The translations under genes and the position numbers were made by a program. The notes beneath the pieces were generated by a model, which searched no databases, was not told the origin of the DNA, and saw only the letters and a list, made by a program, of their open reading frames with translations. From the IMG/VR virus record IMGVR_UViG_3300017917_002363, positions 1 to 20,863 of that record: a stretch of DNA of 20,863 nucleotides, one strand, 5' to 3'. The DNA is from a virus. Below are positions 6,805-14,118 of this stretch, one piece after another. The first letter of the stretch is position 1. The number at the start of each line of letters is the position of its first letter.

Positions 6805-7656
6805 ATGAAGAAAGTGTTGATTACAGGCAGTTCTGGTTATATTGGCCAACACCTCGTAAAGCTCCTCAAGAGTGATTACGAGGTTTTTGGCATTGATAAA
6901 AAACCTTGTTTTAATGATTATTTTAAATACAAAAACTTTTGCCAACACGATATCACAAACGATTGGCCAAGGTGGTTCTCAACACTCAATGATTGGCCGG
7001 ACAAGTTTGATGCTGTTGTGCATTTGGCAGCCAAAGTTCGTGTTAATGAATCAGTAAAATTTCCCTATGAATACTACCATACCAATATCAATGGTACGGT
7101 AAATGTATTACAAGATTTTGATTTTGATAATTTTGTATTTGCATCAACTGGCACAGCAGCCAATCCTATCAATCCATATGCTCTTTCAAAGCGGTGTGCA
7201 GAAGATTTAGTGAAAGAATTCTGTGTCGCCTCAAAAGTATCATACACATCATTTCGTTTTTACAATGTAGTTGGTACTGATGGTGTTGCACCAACCAATA
7301 CCGATGGCCTGATGGCCAATCTAATCAAGGCCAAAGAAACTGGTGTATTCAATTTGTATGGCGTTGATTACAATACACCTGACCGTACCGCCGTTCGTGA
7401 TTATGTTCATGTAAATGAAATCTGTGAATCAATACGAATGGCAATCGAGAAACCGGCAAACAACCTAGAGAATCTAGGTCATGGTAAAGGTCATTCGGTA
7501 TTAGAAATGGCTACCACATTTAGATTGGTAAATGAATGTAATTTTCAAATTAACTATTGCCAAAGGCGTGAAGGTGATTTAGAATATAGTGTGTTGGACA
7601 ATCCGTCCTCTTATTTGGTACCAAAGTATAAACTAAGTGAACTATTGAAAGTATAA
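6805..7656 (+). CDS. NAD-dependent epimerase/dehydratase (GalE-like SDR)
   Basis: The 283-residue product is an extended short-chain dehydrogenase acting on nucleotide sugars. It has the NAD-binding GSSGYIG (G8, G11, G14), an HLAAKVRVNES segment (73-83), FAST (112-115), catalytic Y125-x-x-x-K129 (YALSK) and FRFYNVVG (150-157), which match UDP-glucose 4-epimerase relatives. It is shorter than GalE (about 330-340 residues), the loss being in the C-terminal substrate domain, so specificity is open. Phages use such enzymes for glycosylation of DNA or virions or to alter host surface sugars. No clear Shine-Dalgarno sequence is seen upstream, and no glycosyltransferase is visible nearby. Confidence 0.85.
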   Translation: MKKVLITGSSGYIGQHLVKLLKSDYEVFGIDKKPCFNDYFKYKNFCQHDITNDWPRWFSTLNDWPDKFDAVVHLAAKVRVNESVKFPYEYYHTNINGTVNVLQDFDFDNFVFASTGTAANPINPYALSKRCAEDLVKEFCVASKVSYTSFRFYNVVGTDGVAPTNTDGLMANLIKAKETGVFNLYGVDYNTPDRTAVRDYVHVNEICESIRMAIEKPANNLENLGHGKGHSVLEMATTFRLVNECNFQINYCQRREGDLEYSVLDNPSSYLVPKYKLSELLKV

Positions 7657-7657
7657 A

Positions 7658-8287
7658 ATGAAAGTATATTTAAGTGGTTATCGTAGTCATTGGATTTCTC
7701 CATACAGAATTATGGAGAAGATTATCTTTTGGCGTGAGATTGATTACGAAGAGCCATTCATTGAGAAATGCAATAAGGTATTGACACCATTCTGTAACGC
7801 ATGGATGAAACTTTTGGACTTTATTCACCCAAAGATTGAGTATGTGAAGATTGACCGTTATGATACATGGGCAATGGACCATACTTTGGCTCACATCATT
7901 CTGCCAATGTTGAAACAGTTGCGTGATGAATCACATGGTTCACCATGGGTTGATGATGAAGATGTGCCGGCTGAATTGCAAAGTTGCAAGAAAACAAAAA
8001 GCAAAATTAAAGTTACACCTGAAATGCAATCATTGAGTGATGATGAAATGATTCACAAGCGTTGGAAGTGGATACTCGATGAAATGATTTGGGCATTTGA
8101 ACAGAAGATGTTGGATGATGCAGAGAGCCAATTCTTTGATTACTCTGGCACCGATGGTAAAAAAATGCCATGGCATGAGGACTATGTTGCACCTAAAGTT
8201 GATTGGGACGGCCTCAATGCACACAATGAAAGAAAGCGTAATGCTTTCCGTTTGTTTGGTAAGTATTATGAGAACCTGTGGGACTAA
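7658..8287 (+). CDS. Conserved marine phage protein of unknown function
   Basis: This 209-residue protein begins MKVYLSGYRSHWISPY, has an FIHPKIEYVKIDRYDTWAMD segment around residues 55-74 and a YDTWAMDHTLA/ILPMLKQL core. The pattern is familiar to me from T4-like phages of marine bacteria, where it is left unnamed. No catalytic motif, signal peptide or membrane segment is visible. It starts one base after the epimerase stop codon and ends immediately before the next ATG, so it is in the same transcription unit. Confidence 0.75.
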   Translation: MKVYLSGYRSHWISPYRIMEKIIFWREIDYEEPFIEKCNKVLTPFCNAWMKLLDFIHPKIEYVKIDRYDTWAMDHTLAHIILPMLKQLRDESHGSPWVDDEDVPAELQSCKKTKSKIKVTPEMQSLSDDEMIHKRWKWILDEMIWAFEQKMLDDAESQFFDYSGTDGKKMPWHEDYVAPKVDWDGLNAHNERKRNAFRLFGKYYENLWD

Positions 8288-8524
8288 ATGTTAGCGTATT
8301 ATTATTACTGGCAGGCTAAAAAGCGTTTAGAATCGTCTGCCGAAACACTTGAAATGATGGGACCTGTAATACCACCTATGTTACAAGCACAGCATGAAAT
8401 GATTCGGTTAGAAATGGAATATTACCGAGAAGCTTCTTGGTTCTTTACCAAAGGCCTCTTGACATTTGTCGTGGCATTTGTTATAATGTATGTATTATAT
8501 GTGAATGGAGTTTTTAATGTTTAA
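8288..8524 (+). CDS. Small protein with C-terminal membrane helix
   Basis: The 78-residue product has a polar, helical N-terminal part (Tyr-rich at 4-7) and one strong membrane helix at about residues 53-72. That gives a probable tail-anchored topology with the N-terminal part in the cytoplasm. The ATG directly follows the previous TAA. Function unknown. Confidence 0.62.
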   Translation: MLAYYYYWQAKKRLESSAETLEMMGPVIPPMLQAQHEMIRLEMEYYREASWFFTKGLLTFVVAFVIMYVLYVNGVFNV

Positions 8525-8792
8525 TAAATTGTATACATGGGTTGGTAAACACGCCATTGGTTTGTTTACATTTGCATTGATTGGTACCTGCCTTGCCTCG
8601 TTATATTCATTGGTCGATGTGGTTCGTAAACCACCTGTGATTGCTGTAGTTGAAGGCAGTATTCAACATCATTTAGTTTGGTCTATCAAAGGTGAATGTT
8701 TCTTTGTTCGGCCCTATTCAGATGAAACTGTATATTTGATTCGTGTAAAAGATTGTGATAGATCCGATACGACCATTAAGGCAATTAAATGA
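8517..8792 (+). CDS. Small membrane-anchored protein
   Basis: The start is placed at the ATG at 8517, with GGAG (8507-8510) at good spacing, rather than at 8505. The 91-residue product has an N-terminal membrane helix (about residues 13-33) and a soluble part of about 55 residues with C61 and C80. The soluble part would be periplasmic if the N-terminus stays inside. It overlaps the preceding membrane protein gene by 8 bases, so the two may act together. Function unknown. Confidence 0.62.
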   Translation: MFNKLYTWVGKHAIGLFTFALIGTCLASLYSLVDVVRKPPVIAVVEGSIQHHLVWSIKGECFFVRPYSDETVYLIRVKDCDRSDTTIKAIK

Positions 8793-8956
8793 GACCAAAC
8801 AAAGATTTTAAATTAAGTAAATCAGCAAAACGAGTATTGGCTACCATGGCGCCAGATAAACGAAATCTATGGAAGAAATCATACATTGAAGCAGAGTTAT
8901 CAGAAAAATACGCCAAGTTGGCAAAGATTCGTGAACCTAAAGGAGAAGAAGCATGA
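8789..8956 (+). CDS. Small basic hypothetical protein
   Basis: The ATG at 8789 overlaps the previous TGA (ATGA) and opens a 55-codon frame ending in TGA at 8954-8956, which again overlaps the next ATG. The product is Lys/Arg-rich (MRPNKDFKLSKSAKRVL), probably helical, without cysteines. Overlaps at both ends support translation; function is unknown. Confidence 0.62.
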   Translation: MRPNKDFKLSKSAKRVLATMAPDKRNLWKKSYIEAELSEKYAKLAKIREPKGEEA

Positions 8957-9222
8957 CCATGTTTGTTGAAGTGAATTCGGTAGATAAAAAGTGTCCAGTG
9001 ATTGTAAATCTGGAACACATTATTGAAATTGCACCACTTGTTCAAGGTGGTTGTGCATTGTTTTTGGCAGATGGCCATGGTGGTCAGGTTGATATGAAAG
9101 TATCCAATGATTACAATGAGTTTAAGCAATTTGTATTGCAAACTGTATCAGCAGCGGACATCGAGAAACGCTTTGGTAAAACTAAGGTAAAAGACCTATC
9201 AATTGATATTCCAAAACTATGA
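8953..9222 (+). CDS. Small conserved phage protein
   Basis: The 89-residue product begins MTMFVEVNSVDKKCPVIVNL and continues HIIEIAPL, forming what looks like a small beta-rich domain with a C-terminal helix. AAAGGAG lies upstream (8939-8945). It is of a type seen in marine T4-like phages, function unknown. It overlaps its neighbours by 4 bases on each side. Confidence 0.65.
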   Translation: MTMFVEVNSVDKKCPVIVNLEHIIEIAPLVQGGCALFLADGHGGQVDMKVSNDYNEFKQFVLQTVSAADIEKRFGKTKVKDLSIDIPKL

Positions 9223-9482
9223 GTAAATTTACATTTATTTGTCAAGAAGAACCATGTCCTTTTGGTGAATCAATCACAACCAAAAGAACGGTTGAGTTTA
9301 ATGCAGTTCACCTAGATGGTATCGTTGGTGAATTTGAAACATTTCTGCGTGGTTGTGGTTTTAACTTAAAGGGACATTTGGAGATTGCAGAAACATATGC
9401 AAAAGAAACTTTTTCTCTAAATCACAAAGACGAAGAAGATGATTTAGATTTATACGCAGAAAGTTTATTTGGTAAAAAGTGA
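9219..9482 (+). CDS. Small conserved phage protein with acidic tail
   Basis: The 87-residue product begins MSKFTFICQEEPCPFGES, followed by TKRTVEF and a helix FETFLRGCGFNL, and ends in an acidic stretch (KDEEDDLDLY). This N-terminal pattern is familiar from marine T4-like phages without known function. Three cysteines are present, but not in a recognisable metal-binding pattern. Confidence 0.68.
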   Translation: MSKFTFICQEEPCPFGESITTKRTVEFNAVHLDGIVGEFETFLRGCGFNLKGHLEIAETYAKETFSLNHKDEEDDLDLYAESLFGKK

Positions 9483-9763
9483 ACGATTTATTTTATAATC
9501 TATTTGATTGGATTCGTGATGATTGGAAATCTGGTAAATTCCGCTTTGTCGTGGAGTTATTGGCGTGGGCAATTTCTATTGGATGCTCTATTGTCATGGC
9601 TCTCACCGTTCCTAACCCACCGTTACTCATTCTATATCCTATTTGGATTATTGGTTGTGCTATGTATGGTTGGGCTGCTTGGACTCGTAAATCTTTTGGG
9701 ATGGTCGCTAATTACGTTTTACTTACTACTATTGATACAGTCGGCTTAATTAGAATGCTATGA
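9479..9763 (+). CDS. Three-helix membrane protein (GTG start)
   Basis: The frame starts with GTG at 9479, overlapping the previous TGA by 4 bases. The 94-residue product has membrane helices at about 23-42, 48-67 and 74-92, with PNPPLL between the first two and WAAWTRKSFGM between the second and third. A segment reading SFGMVANYVLLTTID is very conserved-looking and familiar from marine phage proteins of unknown function. Another long frame inside it (9504-9749) is taken as a shadow. Confidence 0.68.
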   Translation: MNDLFYNLFDWIRDDWKSGKFRFVVELLAWAISIGCSIVMALTVPNPPLLILYPIWIIGCAMYGWAAWTRKSFGMVANYVLLTTIDTVGLIRML

Positions 9764-10389
9764 ACTATACACAAAATGTAATACTGTTTGGAGCCGTGCC
9801 GGCATTTTGTAAAATTATACCACAGATAGAAAACAATGTTATCGAATATATAAAAAATGTTGAATATGAGGATTTTGTGTCAAAAACTGGTTATGTCAGT
9901 TGCAATAAAAAACTTTTAGAAAATGAAAATTTAAAAGATTTGAAAAAAATTATTGAAGAAAATTTGTTATTTTATACAAATAATATTCTTGGTATAAAAA
10001 ATACTTTAAAATTTAAAATGACAAATTCTTGGGCCAATAAACACAAACAAAATGACCATATTCCTGAGCATTCACACAGCAATTGTTTAATTAGTGGTGT
10101 TTTATATTTACAAACAAATTCTGAATCTGGAGATTTCTTAATAAAAAACTTAAATTCGTTTTCAAATTTAATTGTTCCTGAATTTGAAAACACAACAATT
10201 TTTAATATGTCGCATTTTAGAATTAAACCAGAAAACAATATGATAATATTTTTTCCTTCTCACTTAATTCATATGGCAGAACAAAATAAATCATCCATGG
10301 AAAGATATTCTCTGGCTTTTGATTTTTTTCCTTATGGAAAAGTAAATAATCAATTTGGTCAAATTGAATACTTAGAGCCTAATATATAA
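9760..10389 (+). CDS. Putative 2OG-Fe(II) oxygenase-like protein
   Basis: This 209-residue protein matches the phage 2OG-Fe(II) oxygenase family typified by H-x-H followed by SGVYY. Visible are W91, H104-S-H106, SGVLYL (112-117), a distal histidine in FPSHLIH (H171) and the basic R182 with S184 in RYSLAF, expected to hold 2-oxoglutarate. Such enzymes hydroxylate or otherwise oxidise proteins, nucleic acids or small molecules in the cytoplasm. The gene is visibly more AT-rich than its neighbours. Related proteins are at 11560, 16214 and 16744. The substrate is unknown; it could belong to the modification cluster that starts at 11560, but it is separated from it by four genes. Confidence 0.75.
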   Translation: MNYTQNVILFGAVPAFCKIIPQIENNVIEYIKNVEYEDFVSKTGYVSCNKKLLENENLKDLKKIIEENLLFYTNNILGIKNTLKFKMTNSWANKHKQNDHIPEHSHSNCLISGVLYLQTNSESGDFLIKNLNSFSNLIVPEFENTTIFNMSHFRIKPENNMIIFFPSHLIHMAEQNKSSMERYSLAFDFFPYGKVNNQFGQIEYLEPNI

Positions 10390-10391
10390 TT

Positions 10392-10991
10392 ATGAATATC
10401 TTTTATCTTGACCACTGCCCACAGAAATGTGCTGAGTACCATGTAGATAAGCACGTTGTCAAAATGATTCTAGAATACTGCCAGTTGCTTTCAACCGCAC
10501 ACCGTATTCTTGATGGCAAAGAAACGATTGCAGAATCAAAAACAGGTCGTAAAGTGAAACGCTGGATTTTACCTGATGAGAGAGAAACAGTTTTGTATTC
10601 TGCCACTCATGTAAACCATCCATCGGCCGTATGGTGCCGTGAAACTGCTGGTAACTATCATTGGCTCTATAAGTTACTCACCTCATTGTGTGCCGAATAC
10701 ACCTATCGTTATGGTAAGGTGCATAAGTGCCAAGAAACTGGTTTGGTTGACGCCTTACAATTTGCACCACATAAAATAGATTCACAAGACCCATTTAGTG
10801 GTCCTACACCAGCGATGCCTGATGCCTGTAAAGTACCAGGTGATTCACTAAAGTCATACCGCAATTACTATATCATGGAAAAGCAAAGAATGTGGTCATG
10901 GAAAGGTAAGATAAATAAGAGAGAGGTACCACCTTTTATGAAGGACTGGTTCCACAAGATGAATGAATCCCTTTCACATGAGTATATGTAA
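10392..10991 (+). CDS. Conserved phage protein rich in His and Cys at the N-terminus
   Basis: The 199-residue product begins MNIFYLDHCPQKCAEYHVDKH, with H17, D19, H21, C30 and H37 clustered, followed by ATHVNHPSAVWCRET (71-85) and DPFSGPTPAMPD (132-143). The clustered His residues could bind metal or form a nuclease-type active site, but I do not recognise a catalytic family. The pattern is familiar from marine T4-like phages, where it is unnamed. The stop TAA shares its last base with the ATG of the next gene. Confidence 0.7.
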   Translation: MNIFYLDHCPQKCAEYHVDKHVVKMILEYCQLLSTAHRILDGKETIAESKTGRKVKRWILPDERETVLYSATHVNHPSAVWCRETAGNYHWLYKLLTSLCAEYTYRYGKVHKCQETGLVDALQFAPHKIDSQDPFSGPTPAMPDACKVPGDSLKSYRNYYIMEKQRMWSWKGKINKREVPPFMKDWFHKMNESLSHEYM

Positions 10992-11272
10992 TGCCGACCT
11001 ATGATTTTTTGAATAAACAAACCAATCAAGTTGAAGAACACCGTATGTCATACACGGTGCTCGATGAATTTCTACAATCTAATCCTCATTTAGAACGATA
11101 TCACTCAGCCGAAAATCTACCTATTTTTGGTGATATTGGTCGCATGAATGTACCTGGCACCAAGACTGCTGATAAAGCCTTTGAACAAGGTGTGATTCAG
11201 CGTATCAAAGAAACTGTACCAGGAAATACCTTACACAAATCACACAAGACAAAGTTGCCTAGAGAATGGTAA
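10991..11272 (+). CDS. Small conserved phage protein (FmdB-like start, no zinc ribbon)
   Basis: The 93-residue product begins MPTYDFLNKQTNQVEEH, like FmdB-family proteins (MPxYxY/F), but lacks the zinc-binding cysteines of that family. It continues with a helix ending in NPHLERYHSA and FGDIGRMNVPGT. A C-terminal part reading ETVPGNTLHKSHKTKLPREW is basic. In other phages such proteins are sometimes labelled FmdB-like; I would not infer that function. It overlaps the next frame by 7 bases. Confidence 0.65.
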   Translation: MPTYDFLNKQTNQVEEHRMSYTVLDEFLQSNPHLERYHSAENLPIFGDIGRMNVPGTKTADKAFEQGVIQRIKETVPGNTLHKSHKTKLPREW

Positions 11273-11475
11273 TCGTGAATACCCAAGTTCCTATTCTATT
11301 AACTAAACGGCGAGGTGTCAATGATAAAATTGCCCCCATAGTAAAAGCTCAGCGTATCCGCAAGTATAATAAAAACCAAAGGAGAACGGATGAGCAAGAA
11401 GCGAATGATGTCAAAGCAACAGCGGCTATACTACGAATCAGCGAACAAGGAAAAAGTAAGGCAAGAGTTGGCTGA
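11266..11475 (+). CDS. Small very basic protein, overlapping the next gene
   Basis: The ATG at 11266 overlaps the previous stop and opens 69 codons; a GTG at 11275 is an alternative start. The product is basic (VPILLTKRRG, AQRIRKYNKNQRR). It is the only frame that fills 11273-11389, in a genome with almost no gaps. Its last 86 bases overlap, in another frame, the gene at 11390, which has a good ribosome binding site. Either both are translated or one is a shadow past 11390. Confidence 0.45.
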   Translation: MVIVNTQVPILLTKRRGVNDKIAPIVKAQRIRKYNKNQRRTDEQEANDVKATAAILRISEQGKSKARVG

Positions 11476-11557
11476 GTTTGTTAAACAAGAAAAACAAATC
11501 GATAAAGCGGACATATACAAACCATATAACCCACACGAAAGCTCCTATTTTACATAG
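11390..11557 (+). CDS. Small basic helical protein
   Basis: AAAGGAGAA ends a few bases before the ATG at 11390, giving a strong ribosome binding site for a 55-codon frame ending in TAG at 11555-11557. The product (MSKKRMMSKQQRLYYESANK at the start, YNPHESSYFT at the end) is charged and mostly helical. It ends 2 bases before the next ATG. Function unknown. Confidence 0.6.
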   Translation: MSKKRMMSKQQRLYYESANKEKVRQELAEFVKQEKQIDKADIYKPYNPHESSYFT

Positions 11558-11559
11558 TT

Positions 11560-12153
11560 ATGAATTTGAATGATGTGAAGAAGTTTAAATGTAATGATAA
11601 ACAATTATATGAAAACACAACACTAACATCAAGTATCAATCTTTTACTAGATTTGCCTGATGTTGTATGTAGAAACCAAGGCACAAAATACGATTCTGCC
11701 TACGGTGAAGTTCTCACATCTGTTGGTAACGAATATTCTGATGTGACCACACTACCAGGTGCCGAGAAATTGGTACAATGGATCACCTCAAAAATTCAAG
11801 AAACAGTACCTAAAGGTAAAACATTTGAATATATTAAATCATGGGCTAATAAAATGTTCTATGGTAGCCAAGGTTTAGTTCATGCACATATACATCCAGA
11901 TTTTAAAAATTACAAATCAGATTTTGTAGCCATATTTTATGTTCATATTCCTAAAGATGGTGGTCAATTAGTGTTTGTTGATGGTGGTGAGTTTAATAAA
12001 AGATATACTGAATACGATGAATCGAAAATACATATTATGCAATGTGAAACAGGTGACCTAGTTATACACCCACCCACAATACCTCATGCAGTTACATTAC
12101 ACAATAGCCACACACCTCGTTTATGTTTAGTGTTTGAGGGTCGATATGTCTAA
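11560..12153 (+). CDS. 2OG-Fe(II) oxygenase
   Basis: The 197-residue product has the HxD...H...R signature of Fe(II)/2-oxoglutarate oxygenases on a double-stranded beta helix: H112-P-D114 inside the His-rich HAHIHPD, then IFYVHIPKDGGQLVFVDG, H176 in IPHAVTL and R187 to bind 2-oxoglutarate. It would oxidise C-H bonds (hydroxylation or related) using O2 and 2-oxoglutarate, in the cytoplasm. It is the first gene of a run of redox modification enzymes around a Cys-rich protein and overlaps the radical SAM gene by 8 bases, so a role in peptide or protein modification is likely but inferred. A cupin-like non-catalytic role is the main alternative. Confidence 0.8.
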   Translation: MNLNDVKKFKCNDKQLYENTTLTSSINLLLDLPDVVCRNQGTKYDSAYGEVLTSVGNEYSDVTTLPGAEKLVQWITSKIQETVPKGKTFEYIKSWANKMFYGSQGLVHAHIHPDFKNYKSDFVAIFYVHIPKDGGQLVFVDGGEFNKRYTEYDESKIHIMQCETGDLVIHPPTIPHAVTLHNSHTPRLCLVFEGRYV

Positions 12154-13666
12154 TTGTATTATATTATCTGGTGGGACTTGGAGTCCTACACAACAACCAA
12201 AAATAAAAAGACCCCTTGGTCCATATCGTCTGTGTTCCGAGTTAGAAGAACATGGTTACACAACTTTTGTTTTAGAATTTATAGAAGAATTTTCAACAGA
12301 AGAAATAATAAAAGTTTTATCAAATCATGTAGGAAAAGATACTCTTTGGTTTGGGTTTTCTTCTACTTTTTATTGGCCAGAAAAAAATATAAAAGACATG
12401 ACGGGAAGAACGGAAAAAGATGATTTGGCTGAAATGTATTATACTGAGGATTATCAAAAGGTAGAAGATATTATCAATTTTGTTAAAAAAAACAGTAACG
12501 CTAAAATCTTATATGGAGGAGCAAAAAGTCCATATTTTTCATATAAAGAAACAGATAAAAACATAGATTATTATGTTACAGGAAATGCTGACAATTCAAT
12601 TATTGATTTGACAAATTTTTTAGCAAATAAAACGGAAAAAATAAAATATATTAAAGATAAAATAATAGATTCATTTGGTTATCCTGAACCAGATATAAAA
12701 AATATTTCTACTCATTGGTGGAAACCACATTATAATATCTTAGAAAGAGAAGGTTTACCAATTGAGTTGGCTAGAGGCTGCATTTTTAAATGTAAATTCT
12801 GTGATTTCCCTTTAACAGGAAAAAAGAAAGGAACTTATCTTAGAGATCCTTTACAAATTAAAGATGAAATGATTAAGATATGGGAAACAAACAAAACAGA
12901 TTCTTATTTATTTACAGATGATACATTTAATGATGATAATGATAAACTGGAAGCTCTACACAAAGTATTTACTGAGTTACCATTTAAATTAAAATTTGCA
13001 ACATACCTTAGAGTTGATTTAATTAATAAATTTACTCACCAAGCCGATTTACTAACTGAAATGGGTATGATTGGAACTTTTTTTGGTTTAGAAACTTTGC
13101 AACCAGAATCAGCTCGTGCAATTGGTAAAGGATTACATCCAAATAAAGTAAAAGATAGACTGTATTGGCTGGCAGAAAAATGGAAAAATAAAGTCAATAT
13201 TGAAAGTGGTTTTATAATTGGGTTACCTTATGACAATTTTTCTTACTTTAATGAATTGTTGGTTTGGACTCTTGAAGAAGATAATCCAATTCAATCTATT
13301 AGTTTTTATCCTTTGATGTTGTTTAACCATGACAAAAATAGTGGTCTGGAAAGATACAATTCGGAATTTAGTATAAATCCAGAGATATATGGTTATGAAT
13401 TTAAAGATAATATTGTTATGTGGAATTTACCTAGTCAAAAATTAAACTATAAAACTTGTTTAGATTTGGCCAATAAATTTTCAGACCTAAGGAATCCTCT
13501 AAACAAAATTGCTGGTTTTCATATGATAACCTCGATGAACACTGGTGTTGAATTGAAAGACATTTATCATTTAACCCAACAGCAAATTGAAGAAAAATAT
13601 GACATTCCAGGCATGAACCGAAACAAAATCAATGAGTATAAACGGTTATTGGACTTATATAAATAG
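12146..13666 (+). CDS. Radical SAM enzyme with B12-binding-domain-like N-terminus
   Basis: The start is set at the ATG at 12146 with GAGGG at 12136-12140. The 506-residue product has the 4Fe-4S radical SAM motif C212-x3-C216-x2-C219 (CIFKCKFC), preceded by LPIELARG, and later FGLETLQPES (313-322) and GFIIGLPYDN (355-364), as in the cobalamin-dependent class B layout (B12 domain, then radical SAM). The N-terminal 160 residues resemble a Rossmann-type B12 domain, but no DxHxxG cobalamin motif is visible, so B12 use is uncertain. Class B enzymes methylate unactivated carbons or rearrange substrates in peptide natural products. The gene is very AT-rich. Its stop codon touches a T4-type late promoter serving the Cys-rich gene that follows. 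Confidence 0.88.
   Translation: MSNCIILSGGTWSPTQQPKIKRPLGPYRLCSELEEHGYTTFVLEFIEEFSTEEIIKVLSNHVGKDTLWFGFSSTFYWPEKNIKDMTGRTEKDDLAEMYYTEDYQKVEDIINFVKKNSNAKILYGGAKSPYFSYKETDKNIDYYVTGNADNSIIDLTNFLANKTEKIKYIKDKIIDSFGYPEPDIKNISTHWWKPHYNILEREGLPIELARGCIFKCKFCDFPLTGKKKGTYLRDPLQIKDEMIKIWETNKTDSYLFTDDTFNDDNDKLEALHKVFTELPFKLKFATYLRVDLINKFTHQADLLTEMGMIGTFFGLETLQPESARAIGKGLHPNKVKDRLYWLAEKWKNKVNIESGFIIGLPYDNFSYFNELLVWTLEEDNPIQSISFYPLMLFNHDKNSGLERYNSEFSINPEIYGYEFKDNIVMWNLPSQKLNYKTCLDLANKFSDLRNPLNKIAGFHMITSMNTGVELKDIYHLTQQQIEEKYDIPGMNRNKINEYKRLLDLYK
13658..13665 (+). promoter_or_regulatory. T4-type late promoter for the Cys-rich gene
   Basis: The exact octamer TATAAATA, recognised in T4-like phages by the gp55 sigma factor with gp33 and the sliding clamp, overlaps the end of the radical SAM gene. 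The expected start is about 13671, giving a leader of about 25 bases before the ATG at 13696. It indicates late expression of the Cys-rich protein and possibly of the downstream enzymes. Confidence 0.75.
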
Positions 13667-13695
13667 TCAATATATTTGAAAAAAAAGAGATTAAA

Positions 13696-14094
13696 ATGAC
13701 ACTACCTTCTTCCGGACAAATAACAATCGAAGATGTAAATACTGAAACTGGTCGTGGATCCGGTACACAAACGGGTATTGATTGGATTCGAGATAACACA
13801 AAAGATAATGCCACAGCACTAAATCAACTATATGACCGTGCCTACTATCAAAGAAATGTAGACGGTAATTGTAATAACGGAAACTGTACCAGCAACTGTA
13901 ACTGCGGTAACATTCAATGTAATAACTGTGTAATTTCTGGTGCTATAAATTGCACCAACTGTGATTCACAATCTTGGTTACAAGGTAACTGTAACTGCGC
14001 CTGTACCTATAATTGCACAACATCAGAAACCTCATACAATTGTAACTGTGCTTGTGCTTGTGCCTGTTTTGTTTGTGCTTGTGCCTGCTGGTAA
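13696..14094 (+). CDS. Cys-rich protein, candidate substrate of the modification enzymes
   Basis: This 132-residue protein has two parts. Residues 1-57 carry no Cys and begin MTLPSSGQITIEDVNTETGR, like the LPSSG-x-I...VN starts I know from marine phage structural (tail-like) proteins. Residues 59-131 hold 20 cysteines, mainly as C-x-C and C-x-x-C with Asn, Ala or Gly between: NGNC, NCNC, QCNNC, CNCAC, then alternating Cys-Ala pairs. The protein ends in Trp (W132); W30 and W94 are the others. It is flanked by a B12-like radical SAM, a SPASM radical SAM, three oxygenase-like genes and a halogenase-like gene, as expected of a RiPP-like precursor with leader and core. Alternatives are a metal-binding protein or an unmodified disulfide-rich virion tip. 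A late promoter precedes it. Confidence 0.8.
   Translation: MTLPSSGQITIEDVNTETGRGSGTQTGIDWIRDNTKDNATALNQLYDRAYYQRNVDGNCNNGNCTSNCNCGNIQCNNCVISGAINCTNCDSQSWLQGNCNCACTYNCTTSETSYNCNCACACACFVCACACW
14047..14085 (+). repeat. TGTGCY hexamer repeats coding Cys-Ala
   Basis: Within the Cys-rich gene, TGTGCT TGTGCT TGTGCC (14047-14064) and TGTGCT TGTGCC (14074-14085) are in-frame direct repeats encoding Cys-Ala pairs, separated by TGT TTT GTT. Slippage here would change the number of Cys-Ala units without breaking the frame. Confidence 0.7.
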
Positions 14095-14118
14095 TTATTT
14101 TATAATTTAAGGATTAAT

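Noticed and set aside
9504-9749. An 81-codon frame with hydrophobic residues inside the three-helix membrane protein gene
   Set aside because: It is nested in a gene with a conserved-looking product; hydrophobicity in the second frame is expected from T-rich codons.
10991-11272. FmdB-family regulator
   Set aside because: Only the MPTYDF start resembles FmdB; the zinc-ribbon cysteines are missing.
12134-12145. TTG start for the B12-like radical SAM gene
   Set aside because: GAGGG at 12136-12140 is correctly spaced for the ATG at 12146; the TTG would lie before the ribosome binding site.
14041-14085. Possible CRISPR or satellite array from the short tandem repeats
   Set aside because: Units are 6 bases, in frame, and encode Cys-Ala; there are no spacers.
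14079-14106. Sigma70 promoter before the SPASM gene (TTGTGC, 16 bases, TATAAT)
   Set aside because: The -10 is perfect but the -35 matches at only 3 of 6 positions and lies in coding repeats; in such AT-rich sequence this is weak evidence, so it is noted only in passing.
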